Origin: a beta proteobacterium AAP65
Lineage (GTDB): Bacteria > Pseudomonadota > Gammaproteobacteria > Burkholderiales > Burkholderiaceae_C
DNA length: 64,000 bases
Direction: 5' to 3'
Assembly (NCBI GenBank): GCA_001295865.1
Contig: LJHW01000023.1
Span: forward strand, 26,177-90,176
The notes under the pieces are model-generated. The model had not been told where the DNA came from. It did not search any database and saw only the letters and a list, made by a program, of their open reading frames with translations. Positions within the stretch are counted from its first letter, which is position 1. Each line of letters opens with the position of its first letter. This document shows, in pieces, positions 39,036 through 48,067 of this stretch. The position numbers were made by a program, and so were the translations under genes.

Positions 39036-40097
39036 TTAGACCAGCTTCTTCAGCAGTTCCGCCTTCTTGGCAGCGAACTCTTCTTCGGTGAGGATGCCCT
39101 TGGCCTTCAGGTCGGCCAGCTTCTCCAGCGTGGCCATCACCTCGTCGGGTTTGATGCCCACGGCCGCAGCCGCGGCCCCGGCGGCCTGCGCTGCTGCCGC
39201 ACCGCCGCCTTGCAATCCGGCCTGCAGTTGCTGCGCCATCACCTGGCCCAGCGCCACGCCGGCGCCCAGGCCCATCGCATCGCCCACCACACCACCGCCG
39301 CCGCCGCCACCGCCAGCCGCGCCTTCGGCGAACTTCGGGATGGCTTGCGCCGTCTGGTACTGCATGAACTTGCCCATGTCGTTGCCGACCATGCCCATGC
39401 CGATCTTCTGGTCGAGGATCTTTTGCAGCTCTTCGGGCAGGCTCACGTTCTGCACCGTCACGCTCACCAGCGCCAGGCCCAGCTTGGCGAACTCGGGTGC
39501 CGTGGCTTCCTGCAACTGCTTGGCGAATTCGATCTGGTTCGAGGCCAGGTCGAGGAAAGGGATGCCGCTCTGCGCCACCGCATCGCTGATGTGCTGCAGC
39601 ATCAGGCCGCGCAACTGGCCATCGAGCTCTTCCACCGTGTAGCGCGCGCTGGTGCCACTCACCGCGGTGTGGAAGAGCTTGGGGTCTTGGATGGCGTAGG
39701 CGTAGTTGCCGAAGGCGCGCAGCCGCACCGCGCCGAAATCCTTGTCGCGGATGGTGACCGGCTGCGTGGTGCCCCAGCGGCGGTCGAGCTGCTGGCGCGT
39801 GCTGAAGAAGTAAACGTCGCTCTTGAACGGGCTCTGGAAGAGCTTGTCCCAGTTCTGCAGGTAGGTCAGCACCGGCAGCGTCTGCGTCGTCAGCTTGTAC
39901 ATGCCGGGGCCGAAGACGTCGGCCACCTTGCCTTCGTTGACGAAGACGGCCATCTGGCTCTCACGCACGGTGAGGCTGCCACCGTACTGGATCTCGTTGC
40001 CCGCCATCGGGTAGCGGAAGGCCAGCGTGCCATCGCCGCTTTCCGTCCACTCCAGGATGTCGATGAACTGTTTCTTGATGAAATCCATCAGCGCCAT
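39036..40097 (-). CDS. SPFH-domain protein (YdjI/virion-core-like) with C-terminal SHOCT
   Basis: This 353-residue cytoplasmic protein has an N-terminal MDFIKKQFIDILEW segment and an SPFH band-7 domain (about 35-240, with RESQMAVFVNEGKVADVFGPG). A Gly/Ala-rich linker and a SHOCT helix pair at the end (LADLKAKGILTEEEFAAKKAEL) follow. SPFH proteins form large oligomers on membranes. It heads the SPFH-DUF4178-DUF350 operon. This set resembles membrane-integrity modules in other bacteria; its mechanism is not established. Confidence 0.88.
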   Translation of the reverse strand: MALMDFIKKQFIDILEWTESGDGTLAFRYPMAGNEIQYGGSLTVRESQMAVFVNEGKVADVFGPGMYKLTTQTLPVLTYLQNWDKLFQSPFKSDVYFFSTRQQLDRRWGTTQPVTIRDKDFGAVRLRAFGNYAYAIQDPKLFHTAVSGTSARYTVEELDGQLRGLMLQHISDAVAQSGIPFLDLASNQIEFAKQLQEATAPEFAKLGLALVSVTVQNVSLPEELQKILDQKIGMGMVGNDMGKFMQYQTAQAIPKFAEGAAGGGGGGGGVVGDAMGLGAGVALGQVMAQQLQAGLQGGGAAAAQAAGAAAAAVGIKPDEVMATLEKLADLKAKGILTEEEFAAKKAELLKKLV

Positions 40098-40217
40098 GAC
40101 CAGCCCCTTCCTCGGGTGTGCACCCGAACTGGGTGCGCGGCGAATAATAAGCACCGCCGCGGTCAGGGCCACCGCGCAGTGCCGGCGAGCGGCCGGCTTT
40201 TCAGGGAGCACTTCAAG

Positions 40218-43124
40218 ATGCAGGTCATGGCCCGGGGCGCACACGCCGCCGTGAGGGCGCTGTTCGCCACCTTCGCGCTCGGCGCTTTTTTGTTGGGCGC
40301 CCAGCCCGCCTGGGCCCAGGCCGCGGGCAACAAGGCCGCCTCGGCGGCGCGCAAACCCGCCGCCACCAAGGCGCCGGCGGCCAAGCCGGCCGCGCCGGCC
40401 AACACCGCCCCCGCGGCCGCGCCGCGCGGTGGCAAAGGCTGGCAGGTGGGCGCCATCCCCGCCTGGGTGGTGGCACCGCCCGCGCCAGACGCCAACGCGC
40501 CCAAGGCCCCGGCCGTGGGCTCGCGGCGCGAGCAGCTGGTGGACCTGCAGACCAACCACAGCACGCCCAAGCCGCAGATCTTCGTGCGCATCCGCAGCGT
40601 GGCGCTGGACGCTGGCGCTTTGGGCGGCGTTTCGCAGTGGCAGATCGGCTACAACCCGGCCTTCCAGACCGTGCGCATCCACCACGCCAGCGTGCAGCGC
40701 GATGGGCAACGCAGCGAACGTCTGGCGGAGGCGCGCATCGAGCCCATGCGCCGCGAGCAGCGCCTGGAGCAGCAGGTGCTGGACGGCGGCGAGACGCTGC
40801 TGGTGGTGCTGTCCGACGTGCGTGTGGGTGATGCCGTGGAGCTGGCCTACACCGTGGAAGGCGAGAACCCCATCTTCGAAGGCCGCATCTCTGGCGGCAT
40901 GCGCCTGGCCTACGACACGCCGGTGGACCTGCTGCACCACCGCTGGGTGCTGCCGGCGAACAAGACCGTGTTCACCAAGCCGCTGGCCGGCAAAGACGAA
41001 GCCGAAAAATTCACCGAAGGCAACACGCAGGTGCTGCGCGCCGTGCGCCACCAGGTGACGGGCATCGTGCAGGAACAGGGCACGCCGCCGTGGTTCAAGA
41101 TCTACCCGGCCATCGACATCAGCGAATACGCCAGCTGGTCGGAGGTGGACGCTTGGGCGCAGCGCCTCTTCACACTGCCCAGCCCCACGCCGCCCGCGGT
41201 GGCGGCCAAGGCCGAGGCGCTGAAGGCCACGGGCCTGAAAGACGAGGCGCTGATCTCCGAAGCGCTGCGCTTCGTGCAGGACGAAGTGCGTTACCTCAGC
41301 GTGAGCCTGGGCGAAAGCTCGCACCGGCCCAAGCCGCCGCAGCAGACGCTGGCCGAGCTGCTGGGCGACTGCAAGGACAAGACGGTGCTGCTCAACGCGC
41401 TGCTGCGTGAGCTGGGCTTCGACGCCCAGGCCGCGCTGGTCTCGGTGCAGCGCAACCGCGGCGTGCGCGACTACCTGCCCTCGCACGAGATCTTCGACCA
41501 CGTGATCACGCGCGTGGCGCACCAGGGCCGTGTGTGGTTCCTCGACGCCACCGTCAACGGTCAGGGCCTGCAGATGGAAAGCCGGGCCCAGTTCCCCTAC
41601 GGCGCTGCGCTGGTGGTGGGCGCTGGCAGCGAACTGCAGACCGTGCCCGAGCCGCCCACGGCCGTGAACCGCCTGCAGTTCGAGCAGCGCTGGGACCTGC
41701 GCGAAATCGGCCGCCCGGCGCAATTGGCCTTCACCATGCGCGCCATCGGCCTGCCCGCCGAACGCTGGCGTGCCGGCCAGGCGCAGGCCGGCGTGCAGGC
41801 CCTCAGCCAGGCCCTGGGCGGCAGCTTTGCGCGCATGTTGCCGGGGCTGAAGACCCTGGGCGAGCCCGAGGTGGTGGACGACCGCCAGGCCAACCGCTGG
41901 CAGTTCACGCAGCGCTTCGAGGTGCCCGAGTTCGGCCAGTACAACCGCGGCGCCATCGAGGCCGAGTTCGGCGCCATGGAGCTGCTGGACGTGCTGAGCG
42001 GCCCCAGCGAAACGCAGCGCCGCACGCCCTTCCTCGTCGACCAGACGCAGTTGGTGGAAAGCCGCATCGACATCCAGACGCCGGTGGCCCTGAAGAGCAG
42101 CGTGCCGGCGCCGCTGGAGATCGTGGAGCGCCAGTTCCGCTTCAGCGCGCGGCTGGAGCTCCAGGGCCAGACGGCCAGCTTCGTGCGCCGCTACGAGCGC
42201 CGCGACGACCAGGTGCTGCCCACCGAGCTGAGCGCCTGGCGCGAAAAGATCCTGCAGGCCCGGCAGGGCAGCTTCGGGCGCCTGCGCCTGCCGCTGCTGG
42301 AAGACCCGGCCATCGTGCCCGAACTGGAGAAGATCGAACGCCGCCTGCGCAATGCGCGCGGGGTGCGCAACGACACGCTGCAGGGCCTGATCGCACGCCA
42401 CGAGTTCGGCCGCGCCATCGACACCCAGGTGCTGCAGAAAACCGCCGAGGGCAGCCCGCTCGCGCAGCGCGTGCGGGTGTCACGCGCGATCTCGCACAAC
42501 ATGGTGGGCGACCACGCGATGGCCCTGGCCGATGCCGATGCCTTGCTCGCCCAGCGCCCCGACGACGCCGAAGCGCTGGACGCACGCGGCGTGGCGCTGG
42601 CCGGTGCCGGCAGGGCCGAAGAGGCGCTGGCGAGTTTTGCGCGCATCACGCCGGCAGCGCGGCCGGCCAGTGCGGCCAGCTGGATGGGCTCGCTGCAGTT
42701 CACGCTGGGCCGCCCGGCCGAGGCCGAAAAGCTGCTGCGCGAGGCCGTGGCCAACGGCACGGGCGAAGGCCGCGAATTTGCGCTGCTGTGGCTGTACCTG
42801 GCGGCCGAAGCCCAAGGCGGGCGCGGCGCCGCGGCGGTGGACGAACACATCGAAGCCACCGACCCGCAGAAGCTGCCCGGCGCTCTGTTGCGCTTTTTGC
42901 TTGGCCGCATCGACCGCGCGGCGCTGCTCAAACAAGCCAGCGCCAAGCCCGAGATGGAGCGTCTGAACCTGGCCGAAGCGCACTTCTTCATCGGCCAAAA
43001 ATTGCTGCTGCAAGGCCAGCGCGATGAAGCGATGCGCGCCTTCCAGCGCTGCCTGGACACCGGGGCCACGCCTTACCGCGAACTGAGTTTTGCGCGCATG
43101 GCGCTGCAAGGCGCTGCGCGGTGA
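40218..43124 (+). CDS. DUF3857 / transglutaminase-like exported protein with TPR-like C-terminus
   Basis: The 968-residue protein has a signal peptide (to about residue 34), an Ala/Pro/Lys-rich linker, a DUF3857 beta domain (about 100-270) and a transglutaminase-like core. The triad is complete: Cys385 (LGDCKDKT), His428 (FDHVITR) and Asp443 (FLDAT). A second beta region and TPR-like helices (about 770-965, DAEALDARGVALAGAGRAEEA) follow. Such proteins are periplasmic and may act on peptides, but targets are unknown. The ATG has AGGGAG upstream. Confidence 0.87.
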   Translation: MQVMARGAHAAVRALFATFALGAFLLGAQPAWAQAAGNKAASAARKPAATKAPAAKPAAPANTAPAAAPRGGKGWQVGAIPAWVVAPPAPDANAPKAPAVGSRREQLVDLQTNHSTPKPQIFVRIRSVALDAGALGGVSQWQIGYNPAFQTVRIHHASVQRDGQRSERLAEARIEPMRREQRLEQQVLDGGETLLVVLSDVRVGDAVELAYTVEGENPIFEGRISGGMRLAYDTPVDLLHHRWVLPANKTVFTKPLAGKDEAEKFTEGNTQVLRAVRHQVTGIVQEQGTPPWFKIYPAIDISEYASWSEVDAWAQRLFTLPSPTPPAVAAKAEALKATGLKDEALISEALRFVQDEVRYLSVSLGESSHRPKPPQQTLAELLGDCKDKTVLLNALLRELGFDAQAALVSVQRNRGVRDYLPSHEIFDHVITRVAHQGRVWFLDATVNGQGLQMESRAQFPYGAALVVGAGSELQTVPEPPTAVNRLQFEQRWDLREIGRPAQLAFTMRAIGLPAERWRAGQAQAGVQALSQALGGSFARMLPGLKTLGEPEVVDDRQANRWQFTQRFEVPEFGQYNRGAIEAEFGAMELLDVLSGPSETQRRTPFLVDQTQLVESRIDIQTPVALKSSVPAPLEIVERQFRFSARLELQGQTASFVRRYERRDDQVLPTELSAWREKILQARQGSFGRLRLPLLEDPAIVPELEKIERRLRNARGVRNDTLQGLIARHEFGRAIDTQVLQKTAEGSPLAQRVRVSRAISHNMVGDHAMALADADALLAQRPDDAEALDARGVALAGAGRAEEALASFARITPAARPASAASWMGSLQFTLGRPAEAEKLLREAVANGTGEGREFALLWLYLAAEAQGGRGAAAVDEHIEATDPQKLPGALLRFLLGRIDRAALLKQASAKPEMERLNLAEAHFFIGQKLLLQGQRDEAMRAFQRCLDTGATPYRELSFARMALQGAAR

Positions 43125-43126
43125 GC

Positions 43127-43132
43127 CAGACT
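43127..43132 (+). promoter_or_regulatory. -10-like box upstream of the UbiH-like gene
   Basis: CAGACT lies eight bases before the ATG at 43141, just after the DUF3857 stop. No -35 is apparent. Confidence 0.25.
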
Positions 43133-43140
43133 TGCACCCC

Positions 43141-44322
43141 ATGAACACCGCCTGGCAACTGGCCGTGGTGGGCGCCGGTCCGGTGGGCCTGGCGCTGGCC
43201 CTGCACGCGGCGCGGCTGCTGCCGCACGCACACATCACCGTCTTCGACGCACGCCCACTGGACCGCGACGTGGCCGCTGACCCGCGCACGCTGGCTTTGA
43301 ACCTGGGCAGCCTGCAGTTCCTGCAGCGCTTGGGCGTGGCGCCGGGCGCGCTGCTGCCCGGTGCGCAGCCCATCACCGAGGTGCACGTCTCGCAGCAGCC
43401 GCCCAGCTGGGGCCAGGCCGAGGTGCGCCTGCGCTCCGGTGAACTGGGCGTGTCGCACGTGGGCGCGGTGCTGCGCTACGGCACGCTGCTGGCGCCGCTG
43501 CAGGCCGCCTGGCTGGCCGCCGCGGCGGCCGAGCCTCACAGGCTGCACACCCGCTTCGGCACACCCGTGGCGGCGCTGAAGGCCGAGGGCAGCGGCGTGG
43601 AGGTGGATGCCGGCGTGGCCGAGCGTTTCGACTTGGCCGTGGTGGCCGAGGGTGGCGTGTTCGCCGAACAGGCCCGCAAAGCCCTCACCCACGACTACGC
43701 GCAGACCGCCTGGGTGGGCACCGCGACGCTGGCCGACGCCACGCCGGGCCTGGCCTTCGAACGTTTCACGCGCCAAGGGCCGGCGGCGCTGCTGCCCCTG
43801 CCGCCGGCGGCCGACGGCCAGGCGCGCGCGGCGCTGGTGTGGTGCGTGACGAGCGCCGACGACCCGGTGCGCGATCTGAGCGAGGCGCAGCGCCTGGCGG
43901 TGCTGAACACGCTCTTTCCGCCCGAGGCTGGGCGCGTGGTGGGCTTGAGCCCGCTGAAAGACTTTGCGCTGGGGCTGAACGCCGAGCGCACCCTCGTGGA
44001 CCACCGCACGGTGCGCATCGGCAACGCCGCGCAGACCCTGCACCCGGTGGCCGGCCAGGGCCTGAACCTGGGCCTGCGTGACGCCCAGGCGCTGGTGGCC
44101 GCGCTGCGCTGGGCCGACGACCTGGACATCGCGCTGCGCCGCGTGGAGTGGGCGCGTGCGCCCGACCGCTGGGCCATGATCGCCGCCACCGACTTCCTGG
44201 CGCGCAGCTTCACTTGGCAGCTGCCGGGCGCGGCCAGCGCGCGTGGGCTGGGCCTGGCCGCGCTAGGCGCGCTGCCGCCGCTGAAGGGCTGGCTGGCGCG
44301 CCGGATGATGTTCGGCGGGTAG
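43141..44322 (+). CDS. UbiH/UbiF-family FAD-dependent hydroxylase
   Basis: The 393-residue flavin monooxygenase has the ADP-binding GAGPVGLALALHAA, the DPRTLALNLGS segment and the FAD-ribityl motif GNAAQTLHPVAGQGLNLGLRD, which is typical of ubiquinone-ring hydroxylases. It should hydroxylate the polyprenyl-phenol ring in ubiquinone synthesis; which position cannot be decided from sequence alone. The start ATG at 43141 lies 16 bases after the preceding gene. It converges with the amidase gene. Confidence 0.88.
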   Translation: MNTAWQLAVVGAGPVGLALALHAARLLPHAHITVFDARPLDRDVAADPRTLALNLGSLQFLQRLGVAPGALLPGAQPITEVHVSQQPPSWGQAEVRLRSGELGVSHVGAVLRYGTLLAPLQAAWLAAAAAEPHRLHTRFGTPVAALKAEGSGVEVDAGVAERFDLAVVAEGGVFAEQARKALTHDYAQTAWVGTATLADATPGLAFERFTRQGPAALLPLPPAADGQARAALVWCVTSADDPVRDLSEAQRLAVLNTLFPPEAGRVVGLSPLKDFALGLNAERTLVDHRTVRIGNAAQTLHPVAGQGLNLGLRDAQALVAALRWADDLDIALRRVEWARAPDRWAMIAATDFLARSFTWQLPGAASARGLGLAALGALPPLKGWLARRMMFGG

Positions 44323-44332
44323 AACCGCGCGC

Positions 44333-45169
44333 CTACAAACGCCGGTGTGCCAAGGCCGGCAGCTGCTGCCGCACCTGCGCGATGCGCGAGAAGTCCAGCT
44401 CGCCCATCACCATCCCCTCGCCTTCCGGCAGCACAGCCACCACCTGGCCCCAGGGGTCGATCAGCAGGCTGTGGCCCCAGGTGCGGCGGCCGTTTTCATG
44501 CAGGCCGCCTTGCGCCGGCGCGAGCACGTAACACTGGTTCTCGATGGCGCGGGCGCGCAGCAGCACCTCCCAGTGCGCCTGGCCCGTGGTGTGCGTGAAG
44601 GCGGCGGGCACCAGCAGCAGGTCACACGGCGGCGCCATCAAGGCACGGTAGAGCTCCGGGAAACGCAGGTCGTAACAAACGCTCAGCCCGATGCGCAGCG
44701 CCGGCGTGTGGGCCGTGGCCGGCAGGTCCAGCGCCACCGGCTGACCACCGGCGCAGAGCGTGCGGCCTTCGTCGTAGCTCTCGCGGCCGTTGTCGAAGGC
44801 AAAGAGATGCACCTTGTCGTAGTGCCCGGCGGCGCGGCCATCGGGGCCGTAGACGGCGCAGCGGTTGAGCACACGCCCGGGCACCTCGGTATTCACAGGC
44901 ACCTCGGCATGCACGGGCAGCGTGCCGCCGACGAGCCAAACGCCGTGGCGCAGCGCGGTTTCGGCCAGAAAGTCCTGGATGGGGCCGTGTCCCGGGGCTT
45001 CGGCCAGCGCGAGCTTGTCGGAGTCGCGACGGCCGAGCAGGCAGAAGTACTCGGGCAGCGCCACCAGGCGCGCACCGGCGTCGGCGGCCTGCGCCACAAG
45101 CCGCGCGGCGGCCTCGCGGTTGGCGGGCCACTCGGGGCGGCTGATCATCTGCACGGCGGCTGTCTTCAT
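44333..45169 (-). CDS. Carbon-nitrogen hydrolase (Nit/omega-amidase type)
   Basis: The 278-residue nitrilase-superfamily enzyme has the full triad: Glu40 (ALPEYF), Lys119 (HYDKVHLF) and Cys165 (SVCYDLRFPELYR). The HYDKVHLFAFD and CYDLRFPELYR stretches match the Nit1/Nit2 group, which hydrolyses deaminated glutathione or omega-amides of keto acids. It would act as a repair amidase in the cytoplasm. The start at MKTAAVQM is chosen; upstream sequence in frame is not conserved-looking. It is divergent from glnE. Confidence 0.9.
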   Translation of the reverse strand: MKTAAVQMISRPEWPANREAAARLVAQAADAGARLVALPEYFCLLGRRDSDKLALAEAPGHGPIQDFLAETALRHGVWLVGGTLPVHAEVPVNTEVPGRVLNRCAVYGPDGRAAGHYDKVHLFAFDNGRESYDEGRTLCAGGQPVALDLPATAHTPALRIGLSVCYDLRFPELYRALMAPPCDLLLVPAAFTHTTGQAHWEVLLRARAIENQCYVLAPAQGGLHENGRRTWGHSLLIDPWGQVVAVLPEGEGMVMGELDFSRIAQVRQQLPALAHRRL

Positions 45170-45306
45170 GCGCCTATTTTGCGACTGACCAGTCACCATA
45201 CCCCCCGGCTGGCATAGGCCATGGCAAGGGGTTGACACTGCCGCCCTCGGCTGCCAAGCCCCACAACAAAACGGCGCCGAAACAGGGAATTTCCGGAGGG
45301 ATACCG

Positions 45307-48066
45307 ATGCTCACCGCGACCGCGGCCGCAGTTCACAGCCGCTTCGTGCAGCGCATACGCCGCCGCTACGCCACCGACCTGGCCTTGCTGCCCCCCGGCG
45401 TGCCGGGCTTCGACGAGATCACCGCGCTGGTGCAGCGCTTGCAGGCCGGCGGCCGCGAGCTGCCCTCGGCGCTGCGCGTGGCCCGCCATCTCGTGATGGA
45501 ACGCCTGGCCGTGCTGGACGTGGAAGAAGGCGCCGCGCTGGACGTGGTCACGCGCACGATGAGCACGCTGGCCGAGGCCACGCTGGAGCTCGCGCTGGTG
45601 CAGGCCGAGGCCGAAGCCGACGCACGCCACGGCGCGCCGCTGGGTGCCGACGGGCAACGTGTGCAGCTGTGGATCGTGGGCATGGGCAAGCTCGGCGCGC
45701 GCGAGCTCAACGTCTCTTCCGACATCGACCTCATCTACGTCTACGAAGACGACGGCCAGACCCCCGGCAACGCCGAGGGCCGCGGCGCGGTGAGCGTGCA
45801 TGAGTACTTCTGCTACGTCGTCAAGCGCCTGTATGCGCTGATCGGCGAAACCACCGACGACGGTTTTGTCTTCCGCGTCGACCTCGCGCTGCGCCCCAAC
45901 GGCAACTCGGGCCCGCCGGTGGTGAGCCTGTCCATGCTGGAAGAGTATTTCCAGGTGCAGGGCCGCGAGTGGGAGCGTTTTGCCTGGCTCAAGAGCCGCG
46001 TGGTGGCGCCGCGTGTGGCCGTCACCAGCGGCCGCGCGCTGCAGCTGCGCAGCCTGGTCACGCCTTTTGTCTACCGCCGTTATCTCGACTACGGCGTGTT
46101 CGAAGGGCTGCGTCAGCTGCACCGCAAGATCCGCGAAGAGGCCCAGCGACGCGCCGCCGGCCGGCCCGAGCGCGCCAACGACGTGAAGCTCTCTCGCGGC
46201 GGCATCCGCGAGATCGAGTTCATCGTGCAGCTGATGCTGGTGGTGCGCGGCGGGCAATTCCCCGAGATCCGCACGCGCAGCACGCTCACGGCGCTGCAGC
46301 GGCTGGTCTCGCGCGGGCTGATGAAAGCCGACACCGCGGCTCAGCTGGCCGAGGGCTACACCTTCCTGCGGCGCGTGGAGCACCGCATCCAGTTCCTCGA
46401 CGACCAGCAGACCCACCTGCTGCCCACCAACGACGAAGACCTCGCCTGGATCGCCGCCAGCATGGACCTGGTGTGCAAGGGCCCCGAGAGCTGCGCGCTG
46501 CTCGACAAGCTGCTGGAAGTGCGTGAGCTGGTGGCCGCCGAATTCGACGCGCTGCTGCGCGAAGGCCAGGGCGCTGCGGCCGAAGGCGGCGGCAAGAGCG
46601 GCCCTTGCAAAGGGCGTGGCTGCGGCACCGGCCCGCTGCCGGTGGACAGCGAAACCCTGCTCGAACGCCTGCCGCCGGCGCTGGCCGAACGGGTGCGGCC
46701 CTTTGCGCAGAGCCCGCGGGTGCAGGCGCTGCGCGACGAAAGCCGCCTGCGCCTGGGCCGCCTGATGCAGAAAACCGGCCTGGCGCTGCGCGAAGAACGC
46801 TGCACGCCGGCCGGCGCTTTGCGCTTCGTCGATTGGCTGGAGCCGCTGCTGCGCCGCGAGAGTTACCTCGCGCTGCTGGTCGAACGCCCCGAGGTGCACG
46901 GCCGGCTGCTCAAGCTGCTGGGCCTGGCGCGCTGGCCCATGCAGTACCTGATGCGCCACCCCGGCGTCATCGACGAACTGGCCGACGAACGCCTGCTGCA
47001 CCTGCGTTTCGACCGCGCCGCCTTCACCGCCGAACTCGAAGAACGCCGCAGTGCGCTGCAGCGCGCCGGTGAAGACGACGAAGAGAAGCTGCTCGACACG
47101 CTGCGCCGCGCGCACCACGCCGAGGTCTTCCGCACGCTGGTGCGCGATGTCGGCGGCGAGCTCACGGTGGAGCAGGTGGCCGACGATCTGTCGGCGCTGG
47201 CCGACACGCTGCTGGGCATCACGCAACGCTGGGCCTGGGCCGGCTTCAAGCTGCGCCACCGGCCCGAGCCGGGGCTGGCCGTCATCGCCTACGGCAAGCT
47301 GGGCGGGCTGGAGCTGGGCTACGGCGGCGACCTCGACGTGGTCTTCGTCTATGCCGACGACGACGAGACGACCGAGGCCGAGAAGCAGCGCGCGCAGGAG
47401 ATCTACACCGCCTTCGTGCGCCGCCTCATCACCTGGCTGACGCTGCGCACCGCCGCGGGTGAACTCTTCGATATCGACACCGCGCTGCGGCCCAACGGCA
47501 ACTCGGGCTTGCTCGTCACCAGCATCGCGAGTTACGAGCACTACCAGGGCGGCCGCGGCAGCAACACCGCGTGGACCTGGGAACACCAGGCGCTGACGCG
47601 CGCACGTTTCTGCGCCGGCGCGCCCAGCGTGGCGCAGCGTTTCGAGGCCACGCGCCGCGCCGTGCTGACGGCGCCACGCGACGCCGCTGCGCTGCGCGAA
47701 GAGGTGCGCGCCATGCGCGAGAAGGTGCGCAGCGCGCGCCCGGTGCCGGCGGAGAAGTTCGACGTCAAGCACAGCCCCGGCGGCATGATGGACGTGGAGT
47801 TCGCCGTGCAGTACCTGGTGCTGGCCCACAGCGGCGAACACCCGCCGCTGCGCGACAACGCCGGCAACATCGCGCTGCTGCAGCGGGCTGAAGCGGCCGG
47901 GCTGCTGCCGGCGGGCATCGGCAGTGCCGCGGCCGACGCCTACCGCGAACTGCGCCGCGCGCAGCACCGCGCGCGGCTCGACGAACAGCCCACGCAGTTC
48001 GAGCCCGAAAGCCTGGCCGCGCCGCGCGACGCCGTGCTCGCGCTCTGGCAGGCCGTGTTTGCCTGA
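45307..48066 (+). CDS. glnE: Glutamine synthetase adenylyltransferase/deadenylylase
   Basis: This 919-residue bifunctional enzyme attaches and removes AMP on glutamine synthetase under PII control. The two nucleotidyltransferase halves are clear: GMGKLGARELNVSSDIDL (N-terminal, removing) and AYGKLGGLELGYGGDLDV (C-terminal, adding). Between them, near residues 425-445, is a Gly/Cys-rich linker (SGPCKGRGCGTG) that is unusual. The ATG has a strong ribosome site (CCGGAGGGA). Rhombosortase follows with no gap. Confidence 0.95.
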   Translation: MLTATAAAVHSRFVQRIRRRYATDLALLPPGVPGFDEITALVQRLQAGGRELPSALRVARHLVMERLAVLDVEEGAALDVVTRTMSTLAEATLELALVQAEAEADARHGAPLGADGQRVQLWIVGMGKLGARELNVSSDIDLIYVYEDDGQTPGNAEGRGAVSVHEYFCYVVKRLYALIGETTDDGFVFRVDLALRPNGNSGPPVVSLSMLEEYFQVQGREWERFAWLKSRVVAPRVAVTSGRALQLRSLVTPFVYRRYLDYGVFEGLRQLHRKIREEAQRRAAGRPERANDVKLSRGGIREIEFIVQLMLVVRGGQFPEIRTRSTLTALQRLVSRGLMKADTAAQLAEGYTFLRRVEHRIQFLDDQQTHLLPTNDEDLAWIAASMDLVCKGPESCALLDKLLEVRELVAAEFDALLREGQGAAAEGGGKSGPCKGRGCGTGPLPVDSETLLERLPPALAERVRPFAQSPRVQALRDESRLRLGRLMQKTGLALREERCTPAGALRFVDWLEPLLRRESYLALLVERPEVHGRLLKLLGLARWPMQYLMRHPGVIDELADERLLHLRFDRAAFTAELEERRSALQRAGEDDEEKLLDTLRRAHHAEVFRTLVRDVGGELTVEQVADDLSALADTLLGITQRWAWAGFKLRHRPEPGLAVIAYGKLGGLELGYGGDLDVVFVYADDDETTEAEKQRAQEIYTAFVRRLITWLTLRTAAGELFDIDTALRPNGNSGLLVTSIASYEHYQGGRGSNTAWTWEHQALTRARFCAGAPSVAQRFEATRRAVLTAPRDAAALREEVRAMREKVRSARPVPAEKFDVKHSPGGMMDVEFAVQYLVLAHSGEHPPLRDNAGNIALLQRAEAAGLLPAGIGSAAADAYRELRRAQHRARLDEQPTQFEPESLAAPRDAVLALWQAVFA

Positions 48067-48067
48067 G

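Noticed and set aside
40098..42401. N-terminal extension of the SPFH frame into the DUF3857 gene
   Set aside because: The SPFH protein starts naturally at the ATG at 40097; the upstream part is antisense to a well-supported transglutaminase-like gene.
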